A stretch of 38,819 bases of DNA from Rhodothermia bacterium (GTDB lineage Bacteria > Bacteroidota > Rhodothermia > Rhodothermales > JAAAOL01), in NCBI GenBank assembly GCA_030428385.1, contig JAUIDY010000056.1, forward strand, positions 1 to 38,819, written 5' to 3'. Of the stretch, positions 28,598 to 35,699 are shown piece after piece. A program made the translations under genes and the position numbers. The notes beneath the pieces are model-generated. The model had not been told where the DNA came from, ran no database searches, and was given only the letters and a program-made list of their open reading frames with translations. How positions within the stretch are numbered: position 1 is the stretch's first letter; each line of letters starts with the position of its first letter.

Positions 28598-31241
28598 GTT
28601 CCTCGATACCCTCTGAAAGGGGCCGGTCAACACAAAACGCATCAAAATGCACCTCCGTGTCTTGATCCCAGATAATAATCCGATCTTTCTCAAACGTATT
28701 CAGAATAGGATAAAAGGACGTGTGGGTATTCGGAAAAAGTGCGATAATGAGCAGAGCAGCACTCCGGGTAAGGATGGTATACACATACTCCTCCACGTCA
28801 TCCTCCGTGTCCTCAAAGACACGGGTCGACCACACTACACATGTCTTTTCAAGCCCTTTAAGACGAAGAATGGTATTGGTCTCAGCATCCATTCCAATCT
28901 CAGAAAGCTCACTACGTAGCGAGCTATCGCTTTCTAGAATACTGCACCTTCCCAGTTCAAACCCCACCGTGCCGAGCGACTCACTGTAGGCCGTGTAAAT
29001 GGCATGAATCTTTGTAGCCATACGGTGCTCATCCCGTGCCCACACAACAATCGGGCGAGCCCCGGGAGGTGAACCTCGATAGGGGTTTTGCAAGCTTACC
29101 CGGACTTTGTCCTTGCACGACTCGCGCTTTTTAAAGATGCGCTGAGAGAGCGGCACAACCGCCTCACTTATGCGAAAAGGAAGCCGGTAGGACCCTTGTA
29201 GTTCATGGGTGCGCCGATTCTTTTGGCCACCATTTAGACGAGGCAAAATGCTACTGGCCGAGCGCCCCATGTGAACAGCCTGGGCTAAATCGCCCGCCAC
29301 AATGAGTTCGTTGGGATCAGCAAGAAGGCGGTAAAAGATGGCATAATCCGTTTGAGTGCAATCCTGCATCTCATCAACAAAAACGTGCGAAAAGAACTCG
29401 ATATAATCACTGGGTAGGAGACCCGAAATCGCTTTATATTTTTTAATCTTATTTAGCTCCTTCTTTACCCACTCGTCGGGATTCCATTCGGCAGGAGTCA
29501 CGCCCCGAAGCAGTTCTGGGAATAGATTTGTATTCGGTTTCAGGAGTTCAAAGAATCGCTTCCTCCTGGCCGTAAAGGTGGTACCATTCATGCCAGTTAG
29601 CTCTTCAAGAAAGGTCTTCAGACACTCCCATAACGCTTGACGTGGTTTACTATTGACAACAAAGCGGGGACGTCCTGGTCGAGGTCGCGTCAAGAATTTT
29701 TCTTCTGAGGTTCGATAGAGGCCATAGTAGACGCGGTGGTATTCATCGAGGATAAAAACAGGATCAAGAACGCGTTTAATATCAGAAGCGGCAAAGCCTT
29801 GTGCCTTTAATAGCTCTTCCGCCTTAATTACAGAACGTTCGGCTAAGGCAAGAAGCGATGCCCCATGCGCAACGTGCGATGCCGTTTCTAAGTGATGCAC
29901 CATTCCCAAACGGGTGGGAAGAACGTCAAAGTGAAGCAGAAAAATGTTTGGCTTGCTAGACCCTTCGAACTGACCGAGGTAACACGTCTCGCCCGCTTCA
30001 TTGTTGGCCAGTCGCCAACGAACGCGCTCCGTATCTAGCAGCGCACGAAGCCACTTGTAAAGTACCTTTTTGATAAGGGAGCGGTTAAACGTGGTGACAA
30101 GAATCCGCAACTCAGGATCGTACTGGCGCTCCTCTACTAGATTGCGGATCCGTTCCGTGATGACAATGCTTTTCCCGCATCCTGCGGGGCCGTGTATCAG
30201 TGTAGGCCGGTTATCGTGATTGGCCGCATTCTGCTGCTCAGGCGAAAGGTGAATCTCCAAACGCTCTGTGATGTGTGGCATGAAAAGCGAAAGGTCTCCC
30301 TTTTCATTTCGTGGTGCGTCTAGCTCGAAGGCTAGCCCCAATTGACGCCGCGCATAAATGCGACCCGTAAAGCTATAATCATCCCAAGAAGCTGCTGGAC
30401 GCATGGAGCGCACCTGCTGCTGCAACGTAGCCCTTACTTTGTTAAGAGACGGTAAGCTTCCTTTGAAAGGCGCGCTCACCGCCATGTGGCGAGCAACAAA
30501 GTCAGCCGCTTCAAGACGTTTTCCAATTGCATCCAGAAAAGCAATTTTTTTGCTCTGCGCGGAGGTAGAAACCACAACTTGCTGAGGCTTTATGCGGGCC
30601 ACTAACCGATCGAAATCGATAGAGAGGGCTTCTTTCTTGTCTTCATGATCGAATAGGTAGGACGTAAATAGCCAGGTGTCAGAGGTCCCAACAGGGGCAT
30701 GGTGCCACGTGTTGAGTTGGGAGGTGTACTCCACATAATGGCATGCTGAGAACCGGCTCGACAGCTGTCCCCAAAGATGATCCAGGTAGTGCAACATGAA
30801 GGGACTTGAGTCAACGTTGACCATGTGCAAACGAGGGGGCGTCTTGCCTACGGCTTCGAATGCCGCACATGCCAATGCCAACGCCCACTGCACAGCCCCC
30901 GTACCAGCTCCCAAATCATACACCTGCACGGACTTGCCTTCGGCTGTACCCAGAAGACTAAGCGAAAGAGCGAGCGAAGTGTTCACCCGCCGAGCATGAT
31001 ACCATAACCCATAGACAACACCGATGCTGGGGCGGTCGTAGCATAGGTCCTGTCCTTTTGAGAGGCGGTAGGACTCAAGATTCGACGCTTTCAGGTCATA
31101 CCGGGCGTTGGGACGCCTCATTAATTGGTGGACGTAGCTCCTTCCAGCCTCCGCGAGAACCTCATCAAGTAGATCTTGCTGAGACTGTAACCAGCGGAGC
31201 TCTTCTGAAAAATCAGGCTGATGGCTAGGTGTTGGATTCAT
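28578..31241 (-). CDS. Methyltransferase-like domain fused to SF1 UvrD-type helicase
   Basis: 887 residues from ATG 31241 (MNPTPSHQPDFSEELRW), one base after the stop of the radical SAM gene (TGA-C-ATG), so translation is coupled. Residues about 75-270 look like a class I SAM methyltransferase: motif I VQVYDLGAGTGAVQWALA at about 106-123 and an acidic strand end in MVNVDSSPF near 140. Residues about 335-870 are an SF1 helicase: Walker A GPAGCGKS (351-358), motif Ia ILVTTFNRSL, Walker B VDEMQD (622-627), motif III VAGDLAQAV, motif IV GSYRLPFRISEA, motif V LKGLEKTCVVWSTR and motif VI YTILTRSAAL. All helicase motifs are intact, so it should be an ATP-dependent DNA or RNA translocase. I do not know a named family with this fusion. 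Role unknown; a nucleic-acid modification or defence function is inference from the neighbours. Confidence 0.85.
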   Translation of the reverse strand: MNPTPSHQPDFSEELRWLQSQQDLLDEVLAEAGRSYVHQLMRRPNARYDLKASNLESYRLSKGQDLCYDRPSIGVVYGLWYHARRVNTSLALSLSLLGTAEGKSVQVYDLGAGTGAVQWALALACAAFEAVGKTPPRLHMVNVDSSPFMLHYLDHLWGQLSSRFSACHYVEYTSQLNTWHHAPVGTSDTWLFTSYLFDHEDKKEALSIDFDRLVARIKPQQVVVSTSAQSKKIAFLDAIGKRLEAADFVARHMAVSAPFKGSLPSLNKVRATLQQQVRSMRPAASWDDYSFTGRIYARRQLGLAFELDAPRNEKGDLSLFMPHITERLEIHLSPEQQNAANHDNRPTLIHGPAGCGKSIVITERIRNLVEERQYDPELRILVTTFNRSLIKKVLYKWLRALLDTERVRWRLANNEAGETCYLGQFEGSSKPNIFLLHFDVLPTRLGMVHHLETASHVAHGASLLALAERSVIKAEELLKAQGFAASDIKRVLDPVFILDEYHRVYYGLYRTSEEKFLTRPRPGRPRFVVNSKPRQALWECLKTFLEELTGMNGTTFTARRKRFFELLKPNTNLFPELLRGVTPAEWNPDEWVKKELNKIKKYKAISGLLPSDYIEFFSHVFVDEMQDCTQTDYAIFYRLLADPNELIVAGDLAQAVHMGRSASSILPRLNGGQKNRRTHELQGSYRLPFRISEAVVPLSQRIFKKRESCKDKVRVSLQNPYRGSPPGARPIVVWARDEHRMATKIHAIYTAYSESLGTVGFELGRCSILESDSSLRSELSEIGMDAETNTILRLKGLEKTCVVWSTRVFEDTEDDVEEYVYTILTRSAALLIIALFPNTHTSFYPILNTFEKDRIIIWDQDTEVHFDAFCVDRPLSEGIEEHDDVSL

Positions 31242-31242
31242 G

Positions 31243-32103
31243 TCAGATGGGAGGGGCGAACCCGTCTTTGCCAATCCCAACCATCGGGAGCCGATGCTGA
31301 AGGACGCTCAGCACCTCAGCGTATCGTTTTTCCGTCCATTCAAATTGGTCGATGGCTTGCTGGGCTGCCTCGCGGGTTCCAGCGACAAACTTACCCCGCG
31401 TAGGATGGAAAGGCTGCACAATAAACTTCTGAATGCCTGTCTCCAACAGTTGCTCAGCGAGCGCCTCAGGATCCGCAACAGGAAGAAGTGGGGTAAGCGT
31501 AATGCAAGCATTGAGGCCTGCTGCTGCAATCTCCTTGATGGCCCGAAGCCGAACGGTGTTATTGGGGCACGATGGCTCAAAGGCACGGCGGACCTCATCT
31601 GAGTCCGTAGTAACCGTCATATTTACTTGAACATGATCAAACTGTTGGAGCACATCTACATCGCGGGTGACAAGGGGGCTTCGGGTCTGGATTACCAGGC
31701 GCGGCTGATGTCGCCGCACAAGCTCTTTGAGTAGACTCCGTGTTAACTCAATTTTTTTCTCGATCGGCTGATAGGGGTCAGTGACGCTACTCATATATAT
31801 CGTCTTGCCCGTAAGCGAATTCGGACGCTTCTTGTGCAGCAACGCCCGTGCGTTTTCTTTAACGGTTACCCACTGCCCCCAACCGTCACGCGCTTCTTTG
31901 CTACGTGAGAAAAACGCCGCGTAGCAGTAGGTGCAACCGAACGTACACCCCGAGTACGGATTGAGAGTAAAGTCGTAGGAGGCCATAAACCCGTTTCCCG
32001 GCGTGAGGATAGAGCGGGCCTGGTTATATGTGACTTCGCTTTTTCCTAGGCGGGCGGGGCGATTTTCGCCCAGCGGAGGGTCGCTGAATAACGTTCCTTG
32101 CAT
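31243..32103 (-). CDS. SPL-type radical SAM protein
   Basis: 286 residues from ATG 32103 (MQGTLFSDPPLGENRP). The [4Fe-4S] motif CTFGCTYCY (Cys53, Cys57, Cys60; CxxxCxxC) sits after NPYSG. MSSVTDPYQPIEKK and the VIQTRSPLVTRDVDVLQQF stretch match COG1533 (SplB/spore photoproduct lyase-like, also the Rv2578c-like radical SAM group). Members cleave SAM to a 5'-deoxyadenosyl radical; SplB itself repairs a thymine dimer, but most relatives have no known substrate. It is the first gene of a two- or three-gene operon with the methyltransferase-helicase. A 16-bp palindrome lies 33 bp upstream of the start. Confidence 0.88.
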   Translation of the reverse strand: MQGTLFSDPPLGENRPARLGKSEVTYNQARSILTPGNGFMASYDFTLNPYSGCTFGCTYCYAAFFSRSKEARDGWGQWVTVKENARALLHKKRPNSLTGKTIYMSSVTDPYQPIEKKIELTRSLLKELVRRHQPRLVIQTRSPLVTRDVDVLQQFDHVQVNMTVTTDSDEVRRAFEPSCPNNTVRLRAIKEIAAAGLNACITLTPLLPVADPEALAEQLLETGIQKFIVQPFHPTRGKFVAGTREAAQQAIDQFEWTEKRYAEVLSVLQHRLPMVGIGKDGFAPPI

Positions 32104-32135
32104 GGTGCAACTCCCATCAAATGGTTTTATGTAAA

Positions 32136-32151
32136 TCTGATAATAATCAGA
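32136..32151. promoter_or_regulatory. Palindrome upstream of the radical SAM gene, possible operator
   Basis: TCTGAT-AATA-ATCAGA is a perfect inverted repeat of 6-bp arms, 33-48 bp before the radical SAM start codon, in an AT-rich stretch where a promoter would be expected. Confidence 0.35.
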
Positions 32152-32239
32152 CCTTTGAGAGCTTCAACCCCCCCCTTCTATTGAAGGTAACCCGAGGAAA
32201 CGGGGCTGCAAACACGGAAGACCGTAATATAACTTAGAT

Positions 32240-32285
32240 AGCTCTTGTGTTTAAGAAGCTCTTGCATTGGTAGAGATAGTTCTTG
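32240..32285. repeat. Three short direct repeats just after the integrase gene
   Basis: AGCTCTTG at 32240 and 32257 and AGTTCTTG at 32278, ending exactly at the integrase stop codon. Short spaced repeats next to an integrase gene can be arm-type binding sites for integrase or excisionase. The function is inference. Confidence 0.35.
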
Positions 32286-33425
32286 TTAACTGAGCGCAAA
32301 TACTTCCTCGACAATAGCATGGCGCTCGGGAGCAAGGTGCATGTATTTCTCGGTGACAGTCAGGCTTGAATGCCCTGCCCACTCCTTGATACGGTGTGGA
32401 TCTACACCGCGCTGTGCCAGCCACGAGCAAAATGTGTGACGTAGCGTATGCCAGTGAATCGTCTCGTCCAACCCCGCAAGCCGGATAAATCGCTTAAAGC
32501 GTCGGCTTAGCCATGCCGGGTATATTTCGCTACCGAAAGCTGCTTTGAGCAGAAGTTCATCTTGACGGCGATCATGGCCACTTACGTCTTCGTAGACACT
32601 CCGGGCCATTGGTGAGAGCGGAACGGCCCGGTCATGCCCAGACTTTGTTCGAAAACCTTCTCGGTTGCGAACAAAGAGCAACCCCTTTCCTACCTCAACA
32701 TCTCCACACCGCAGCGCAAGGAGTTCGCCTCGTCGGAGTCCCGTGCTTACAGCTAGCCGCACCGCCCGGTGTACAACCAGCGCTCCTTCGGCGTCGATGC
32801 CCGCATGCCCATCAGCATACGCCTTGATTACCTGCAAGAGGTGTTCAAGGTCGCCCTCCGTGAGGAACTGCGGCGTCCGGCGTGTCTGGTGCGGCGCTTC
32901 AATGTCACCAAGTGGAGATTCAAGAAGGCATCCCTGGGCGACACTCCAATTGAGGAACGCCCGCAGGTTGCGGTAATACGTTTTGCGGGAAGCATCCGAA
33001 GTAGGTCGGTTGATTATGCGCTGGCAGTCCGCCACCGTCATATCGCGCAGGAGAAGCCCAGCAGGCACCATGCCTGAGACCATCGACAAGAACTCGCGGT
33101 AGCCCTTGATGGTGCTTGCGCTTCGTCCCTGGCCCTTCTTGGCCGCAACGAACTTCTCACTTGCCTCTTCCAAAGAAATGGGTGCCAGGGCAACCCGATC
33201 CTTCCAGGGGTCATACTCCCCTCGTTCGTATGCCGTTACAAGACGCCGAAAACGGGTGTCGGCCTTACGCTTTTTGTTAGTTTCCATCGATACCCACCGG
33301 CGACGGCGCGTGTCGGGGTCATAGAAGATCGCGTGGTAGTTGCCGCGCTTGTCCTTGAACAGTCTAGGCTCGCCGCGTAGGTGGTGCATCCGTCGTATAC
33401 GTTTTCGAATCAGGGTGTCTCTCAT
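32286..33425 (-). CDS. Tyrosine recombinase / phage-type integrase
   Basis: 379 residues from ATG 33425. The N-terminal part (about 1-75, basic) would bind arm sites; a SAM-like core-binding domain spans about 85-180 (EEASEKFVAAKKGQGRSAST...); the catalytic domain spans about 190-375. Catalytic residues are visible: Arg231 in STGLRRGELLAL, Lys near 261, His326 and Arg329 in HWHTLRHTF, His352 in WAGHSS, and the nucleophile Tyr361 in EKYMHLAPERH. All are intact, so it is probably active. The start lies 6 bp after the stop of the excisionase-like gene, in the same operon. This is the enzyme expected to have inserted the island at tRNA-Gln. Confidence 0.95.
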   Translation of the reverse strand: MRDTLIRKRIRRMHHLRGEPRLFKDKRGNYHAIFYDPDTRRRRWVSMETNKKRKADTRFRRLVTAYERGEYDPWKDRVALAPISLEEASEKFVAAKKGQGRSASTIKGYREFLSMVSGMVPAGLLLRDMTVADCQRIINRPTSDASRKTYYRNLRAFLNWSVAQGCLLESPLGDIEAPHQTRRTPQFLTEGDLEHLLQVIKAYADGHAGIDAEGALVVHRAVRLAVSTGLRRGELLALRCGDVEVGKGLLFVRNREGFRTKSGHDRAVPLSPMARSVYEDVSGHDRRQDELLLKAAFGSEIYPAWLSRRFKRFIRLAGLDETIHWHTLRHTFCSWLAQRGVDPHRIKEWAGHSSLTVTEKYMHLAPERHAIVEEVFALS

Positions 33426-33431
33426 AGCACA

Positions 33432-33734
33432 TTACGGATTGATGGTTTCTCTGGCAAGACGGCGCATAAAGCGTCGCAACACGCCCAGGCTGTACCGAGG
33501 AGATTTGCCCAGCTTGCCATAAGGGAGTTCATCCTCATCCCGCAGGCGGCGCATGGTGCGGGTGCTTGTTTCAAGCAGCCTGGCGGCTTCCTCTTCTGTC
33601 ACGGTCGCATCGTCGCCTAGGTGCAGTGCCATGAGTTCCACGCGCAGCCTAGCGAGCAAGCGCTCTTCGAGGCGGCATACGATCCGGTCAATTACCTCGT
33701 CGGACAGGGCGTTATGTCGGCCAAGCCCATCCAT
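33432..33734 (-). CDS. Helix-turn-helix protein, excisionase-like
   Basis: 100 residues from ATG 33734 (the preceding in-frame TTG 33737 is less likely). The C-terminal half, VTEEEAARLLETSTRTMRRL followed by the wing-like LPYGKLGKSPRYSLGVLRRF, is the helix_turn_helix_17/excisionase-type winged HTH. The N-terminal half is a charged helix (RIVCRLEERLLARLRVEL), perhaps for dimerisation. It sits 6 bp before the integrase gene and its ATG overlaps the stop of the upstream gene (TGATG), so it is coupled on both sides. It is likely the recombination directionality factor or a regulator of the integrase. Confidence 0.8.
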   Translation of the reverse strand: MDGLGRHNALSDEVIDRIVCRLEERLLARLRVELMALHLGDDATVTEEEAARLLETSTRTMRRLRDEDELPYGKLGKSPRYSLGVLRRFMRRLARETINP

Positions 33735-34120
33735 CAAAAGGGAGCAACAGGTTGCAGCTCTGAACGGTCGAACGCGAAGAGAGACAGGTAACTGCTTCCC
33801 ATGCGCCCTTTGACTTTGCTGTCGGCCACGGCGCTAGGTACGCCGCCAACCGTGTTTACCACAGTGCCCCAAAAGCGAAGGCTTAGCATCGACTCCTCAG
33901 CGTCCCAAGCAAGGCGTTCGTCGGGCGACGTTCGCGGGCATGGCTCCGGTTCTGGCATTTTTGCCATCGTGCGGGCCAGGGGGCAGTGGCTGGTAGTGAG
34001 GGAATAGCGTCTCATGTGTTCGGCGTCTCCAGGAACAGAGGTAAAAGTGTTCCACATTGCGCCCAACGAGCAGACATCCGGCTTGGCTAACGGTGATGCG
34101 GCTCCTCCCCCTGAAAGCAA
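33734..34120 (-). CDS. Unknown protein at the head of the integrase operon
   Basis: Up to 128 residues from 34120. Internal ATG 34057 (MWNTFTSVPGDAEHMRRYSL) is a possible shorter start. I recognise no motif; the composition is mixed, with several Ser/Pro/Met residues. The main support is position: its TGA stop shares a base with the ATG of the excisionase-like gene (TGATG), and the three genes run on without gaps, as in a real operon. The A-tract array lies upstream and may include its promoter. Confidence 0.45.
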   Translation of the reverse strand: MLSGGGAASPLAKPDVCSLGAMWNTFTSVPGDAEHMRRYSLTTSHCPLARTMAKMPEPEPCPRTSPDERLAWDAEESMLSLRFWGTVVNTVGGVPSAVADSKVKGRMGSSYLSLFAFDRSELQPVAPF

Positions 34121-34210
34121 CTTCTAAGACAAGCACATGGGTTTAGCCGTAGTTCGATGCCCGCCGTTGAAATACGGAACGCGACCATCTTAGGGACGGC
34201 CAAAGCCAAT

Positions 34211-34350
34211 GAAAACCCCCAATCAAAATGAATCAAATAAAATTAAGTTTGCTCAAAAACACGGAAATAAAATCGGGAATAATCAAAAAAAATCAGAAGT
34301 AATCGAAAAACATCAAAAACACGGAAATAAAATCAAAAATAATCAAAAAA
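34211..34350. repeat. Array of about 14 ten-bp units, phased A-tracts
   Basis: Decamers of consensus AATCAAAAAN follow one another in register. Clear copies start at 34221, 34231, 34271, 34281, 34291, 34301, 34311, 34331 and 34341, with diverged units between them. Superimposed is a 60-bp higher-order repeat: 34253-34291 recurs at 34313-34351 with 36 of 39 bases identical. A-tracts spaced one helical turn apart cause intrinsic DNA bending. The unit length is not a multiple of three, which argues against a protein-level explanation for the repeats. Confidence 0.75.
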
Positions 34351-34360
34351 AGACAACCGC

Positions 34361-34385
34361 TAAAACGCCAATAAACGGCGTTTTA
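34361..34385. terminator. Perfect hairpin next to the A-tract array
   Basis: TAAAACGCC (34361-34369) pairs perfectly with GGCGTTTTA (34377-34385) around the loop AATAAAC, and CGC/GCG can extend it past one bulged A. On the minus strand it is followed, after about 9 nt, by a long T-rich run (the complement of the A-tracts). It could therefore terminate transcription of the VWA gene. Confidence 0.4.
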
Positions 34386-34624
34386 AGCGTTTGGAGTCAA
34401 AAAAGGGGACGGTTTATGCCTGCGTTGGTGGCGGTTTTTCGTGCCAGCGATAAGTAGTAGCACCGCCACTTGTACGCCTTACCATCGTTGGTATTCGCGA
34501 TAGATATGGGGGCTTGGCGGTTACCTGGTTCGAAGAAGCACCCAGGAGCACTTGCGTGCCGTCTGCATGAGTGCCGAATGGATGTGAATAACCCAAGCCG
34601 CCCAGCATACTTGCGAGGCAAGGG

Positions 34625-35239
34625 CTAGGAGTCGCCTTTGGCATCTTTGCGGGGGCGGCTGCGCCGGTCAGAGACCTCGCGGCTCATCTTCGCATAGGCG
34701 ACTTTTACGCCTCCTCCCGTAGGTGCGAAGTTCATGGCATCCTTGGCGCTTATAGAGAGCTTCTGCGCTTCCTGAATCGCATCCTGGTTGGCGGCGAGGA
34801 AGACAAACTCCCAGCCATATTTTTCCTGCTGGTGCTTGATCATCTCGGCCACACGGGCGCGGGTGTAGTCGCTGCTGGCGTTCTCCATGCCGTCGGTGAG
34901 AATGGCCACGATCACGGTCCCTGGACGCTCTTCCTCTGTCGTCTCGGCGAGGCGCTTGCCCACATCGTCGATGGTTCGACCGATGGCATCAAGGAGCGCC
35001 GTCGTGCCGCGGGGTGTGTAGGTGGCCTCGCTCAGCGGAGCTACGTGCTTGATGTCCACGGCGTCGTGTACCCGTTCGTATTCGTGGTCGAAGAGGATTA
35101 AGGTCAGGCGGGCGCTCCCGGGATGCTTCTTTTGCTCTTCGAGAAAAGCGTTGAAGCCACCGATGGCGTCGGACCTGATGGATTGCATGGAGCCAGAACA
35201 GTCAATGATGCAGGCGATTTCGGAGAGGTCGTGTATCAT
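34625..35239 (-). CDS. VWA-domain protein
   Basis: 204 residues from ATG 35239 (MIHDLSEIACIIDCSGSM); an extension to 35314 adds an unlikely leader. It is a single von Willebrand factor A domain with a complete metal-ion-dependent adhesion site: DCSGS (residues 13-17), the Thr of PRGTTALLDAIG near 75-85 and the Asp of ILTDGMEN near 115. The C-terminus is a basic tail. Small stand-alone VWA proteins of this size include TerY-like and other partners of ATPases or modification systems; the partner here is unknown. No signal peptide, so it is cytoplasmic. It lies between the A-tract array and the XRE regulator, all on the minus strand, and may be expressed with the island. Confidence 0.85.
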   Translation of the reverse strand: MIHDLSEIACIIDCSGSMQSIRSDAIGGFNAFLEEQKKHPGSARLTLILFDHEYERVHDAVDIKHVAPLSEATYTPRGTTALLDAIGRTIDDVGKRLAETTEEERPGTVIVAILTDGMENASSDYTRARVAEMIKHQQEKYGWEFVFLAANQDAIQEAQKLSISAKDAMNFAPTGGGVKVAYAKMSREVSDRRSRPRKDAKGDS

Positions 35240-35387
35240 GGCAGTAAAGGAAGGTCGGTGAAGAGGAGGGGCGCGAAACAAGTAGGCGCAGCGGTGCAGG
35301 GATTCACACCACACGTGTGGGCAAAGGGTTTCGGATAAGCCGTAGAGCCATGCTTACAGATAGCACGATCAGCTAACCGGTTGCCCG

Positions 35388-35651
35388 TCAATCCGTTTTG
35401 CGGCGTAACTCGAAGGTTTTGCCCACCACCTCAAAATCTGTGTAGGCTGCTATCATTTCCATACAAGTCGAGAGGTAGCGCGACGCGCCGTTCTCTGCTT
35501 GGCTAATCTGTGGCTGCGTTTTGCTCAGACGCTCTGCGGCTTGGCTTTGAGTCTCGTTGGCACTAATGCGTGCCTCCTTCGCAAGACGTGCAAGCTCTTC
35601 CGCACTAATAATTTGTCCGTCGATAAGGGCGAGGATGTTGCCTTGTTTCAT
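35388..35651 (-). CDS. XRE-family HTH regulator, divergent from dndC
   Basis: 87 residues from ATG 35651 (MKQGNILALIDGQIISAEEL). The helix-turn-helix TQSQAAERLSKTQPQISQAE, followed by GASRYLSTCMEMIAAY, is the Cro/C1-type fold, with recognition helix QPQISQAENG. A short basic tail (FELRRKTD) follows. The size and divergent position suggest a repressor controlling itself and the dnd operon. The 252-bp gap to dndC holds the inverted repeats it would bind. No partner toxin is adjacent, so an antitoxin role is less likely. Confidence 0.82.
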   Translation of the reverse strand: MKQGNILALIDGQIISAEELARLAKEARISANETQSQAAERLSKTQPQISQAENGASRYLSTCMEMIAAYTDFEVVGKTFELRRKTD

Positions 35652-35699
35652 GCGCTCATAAATGCATGGACCGAGTCATTTTTCAACATAAAGATACTA

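Larger units (their letters stand above)
34121..34624. other. Non-coding stretch with A-tract array and hairpin
   Basis: About 500 bp between the integrase operon and the VWA gene. It contains the 10-bp-phased repeat array (34211-34350) and a 9-bp-stem hairpin (34361-34385). In 34440-34620 both minus-strand frames are open for 70-odd codons, but neither has a recognisable motif, and I do not call a gene. Confidence 0.5.

Noticed and set aside
31240-31602. Plus-strand frame opposite the radical SAM gene
   Set aside because: Antisense to the conserved C-terminal half of the radical SAM protein; no independent evidence.
34211-34351. Possible CRISPR array
   Set aside because: Repeats are 10-bp tandem units with one duplicated 60-bp block, no unique spacers of constant length and no cas genes.
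34209-34457. 82-codon plus-strand frame over the A-tract array (MKTPNQNESNK...)
   Set aside because: The K/N/Q-rich peptide simply translates the 10-bp array and the hairpin; the 60-bp higher-order repeat happens to be in frame. No signal or motif.
34520-34555. tRNA-like ACCTGGTTCGAAG stretch as a second attachment site
   Set aside because: Only the generic GGTTCGAA core matches the tRNA T-loop; no acceptor stem or longer identity to the tRNA-Gln 3' end.
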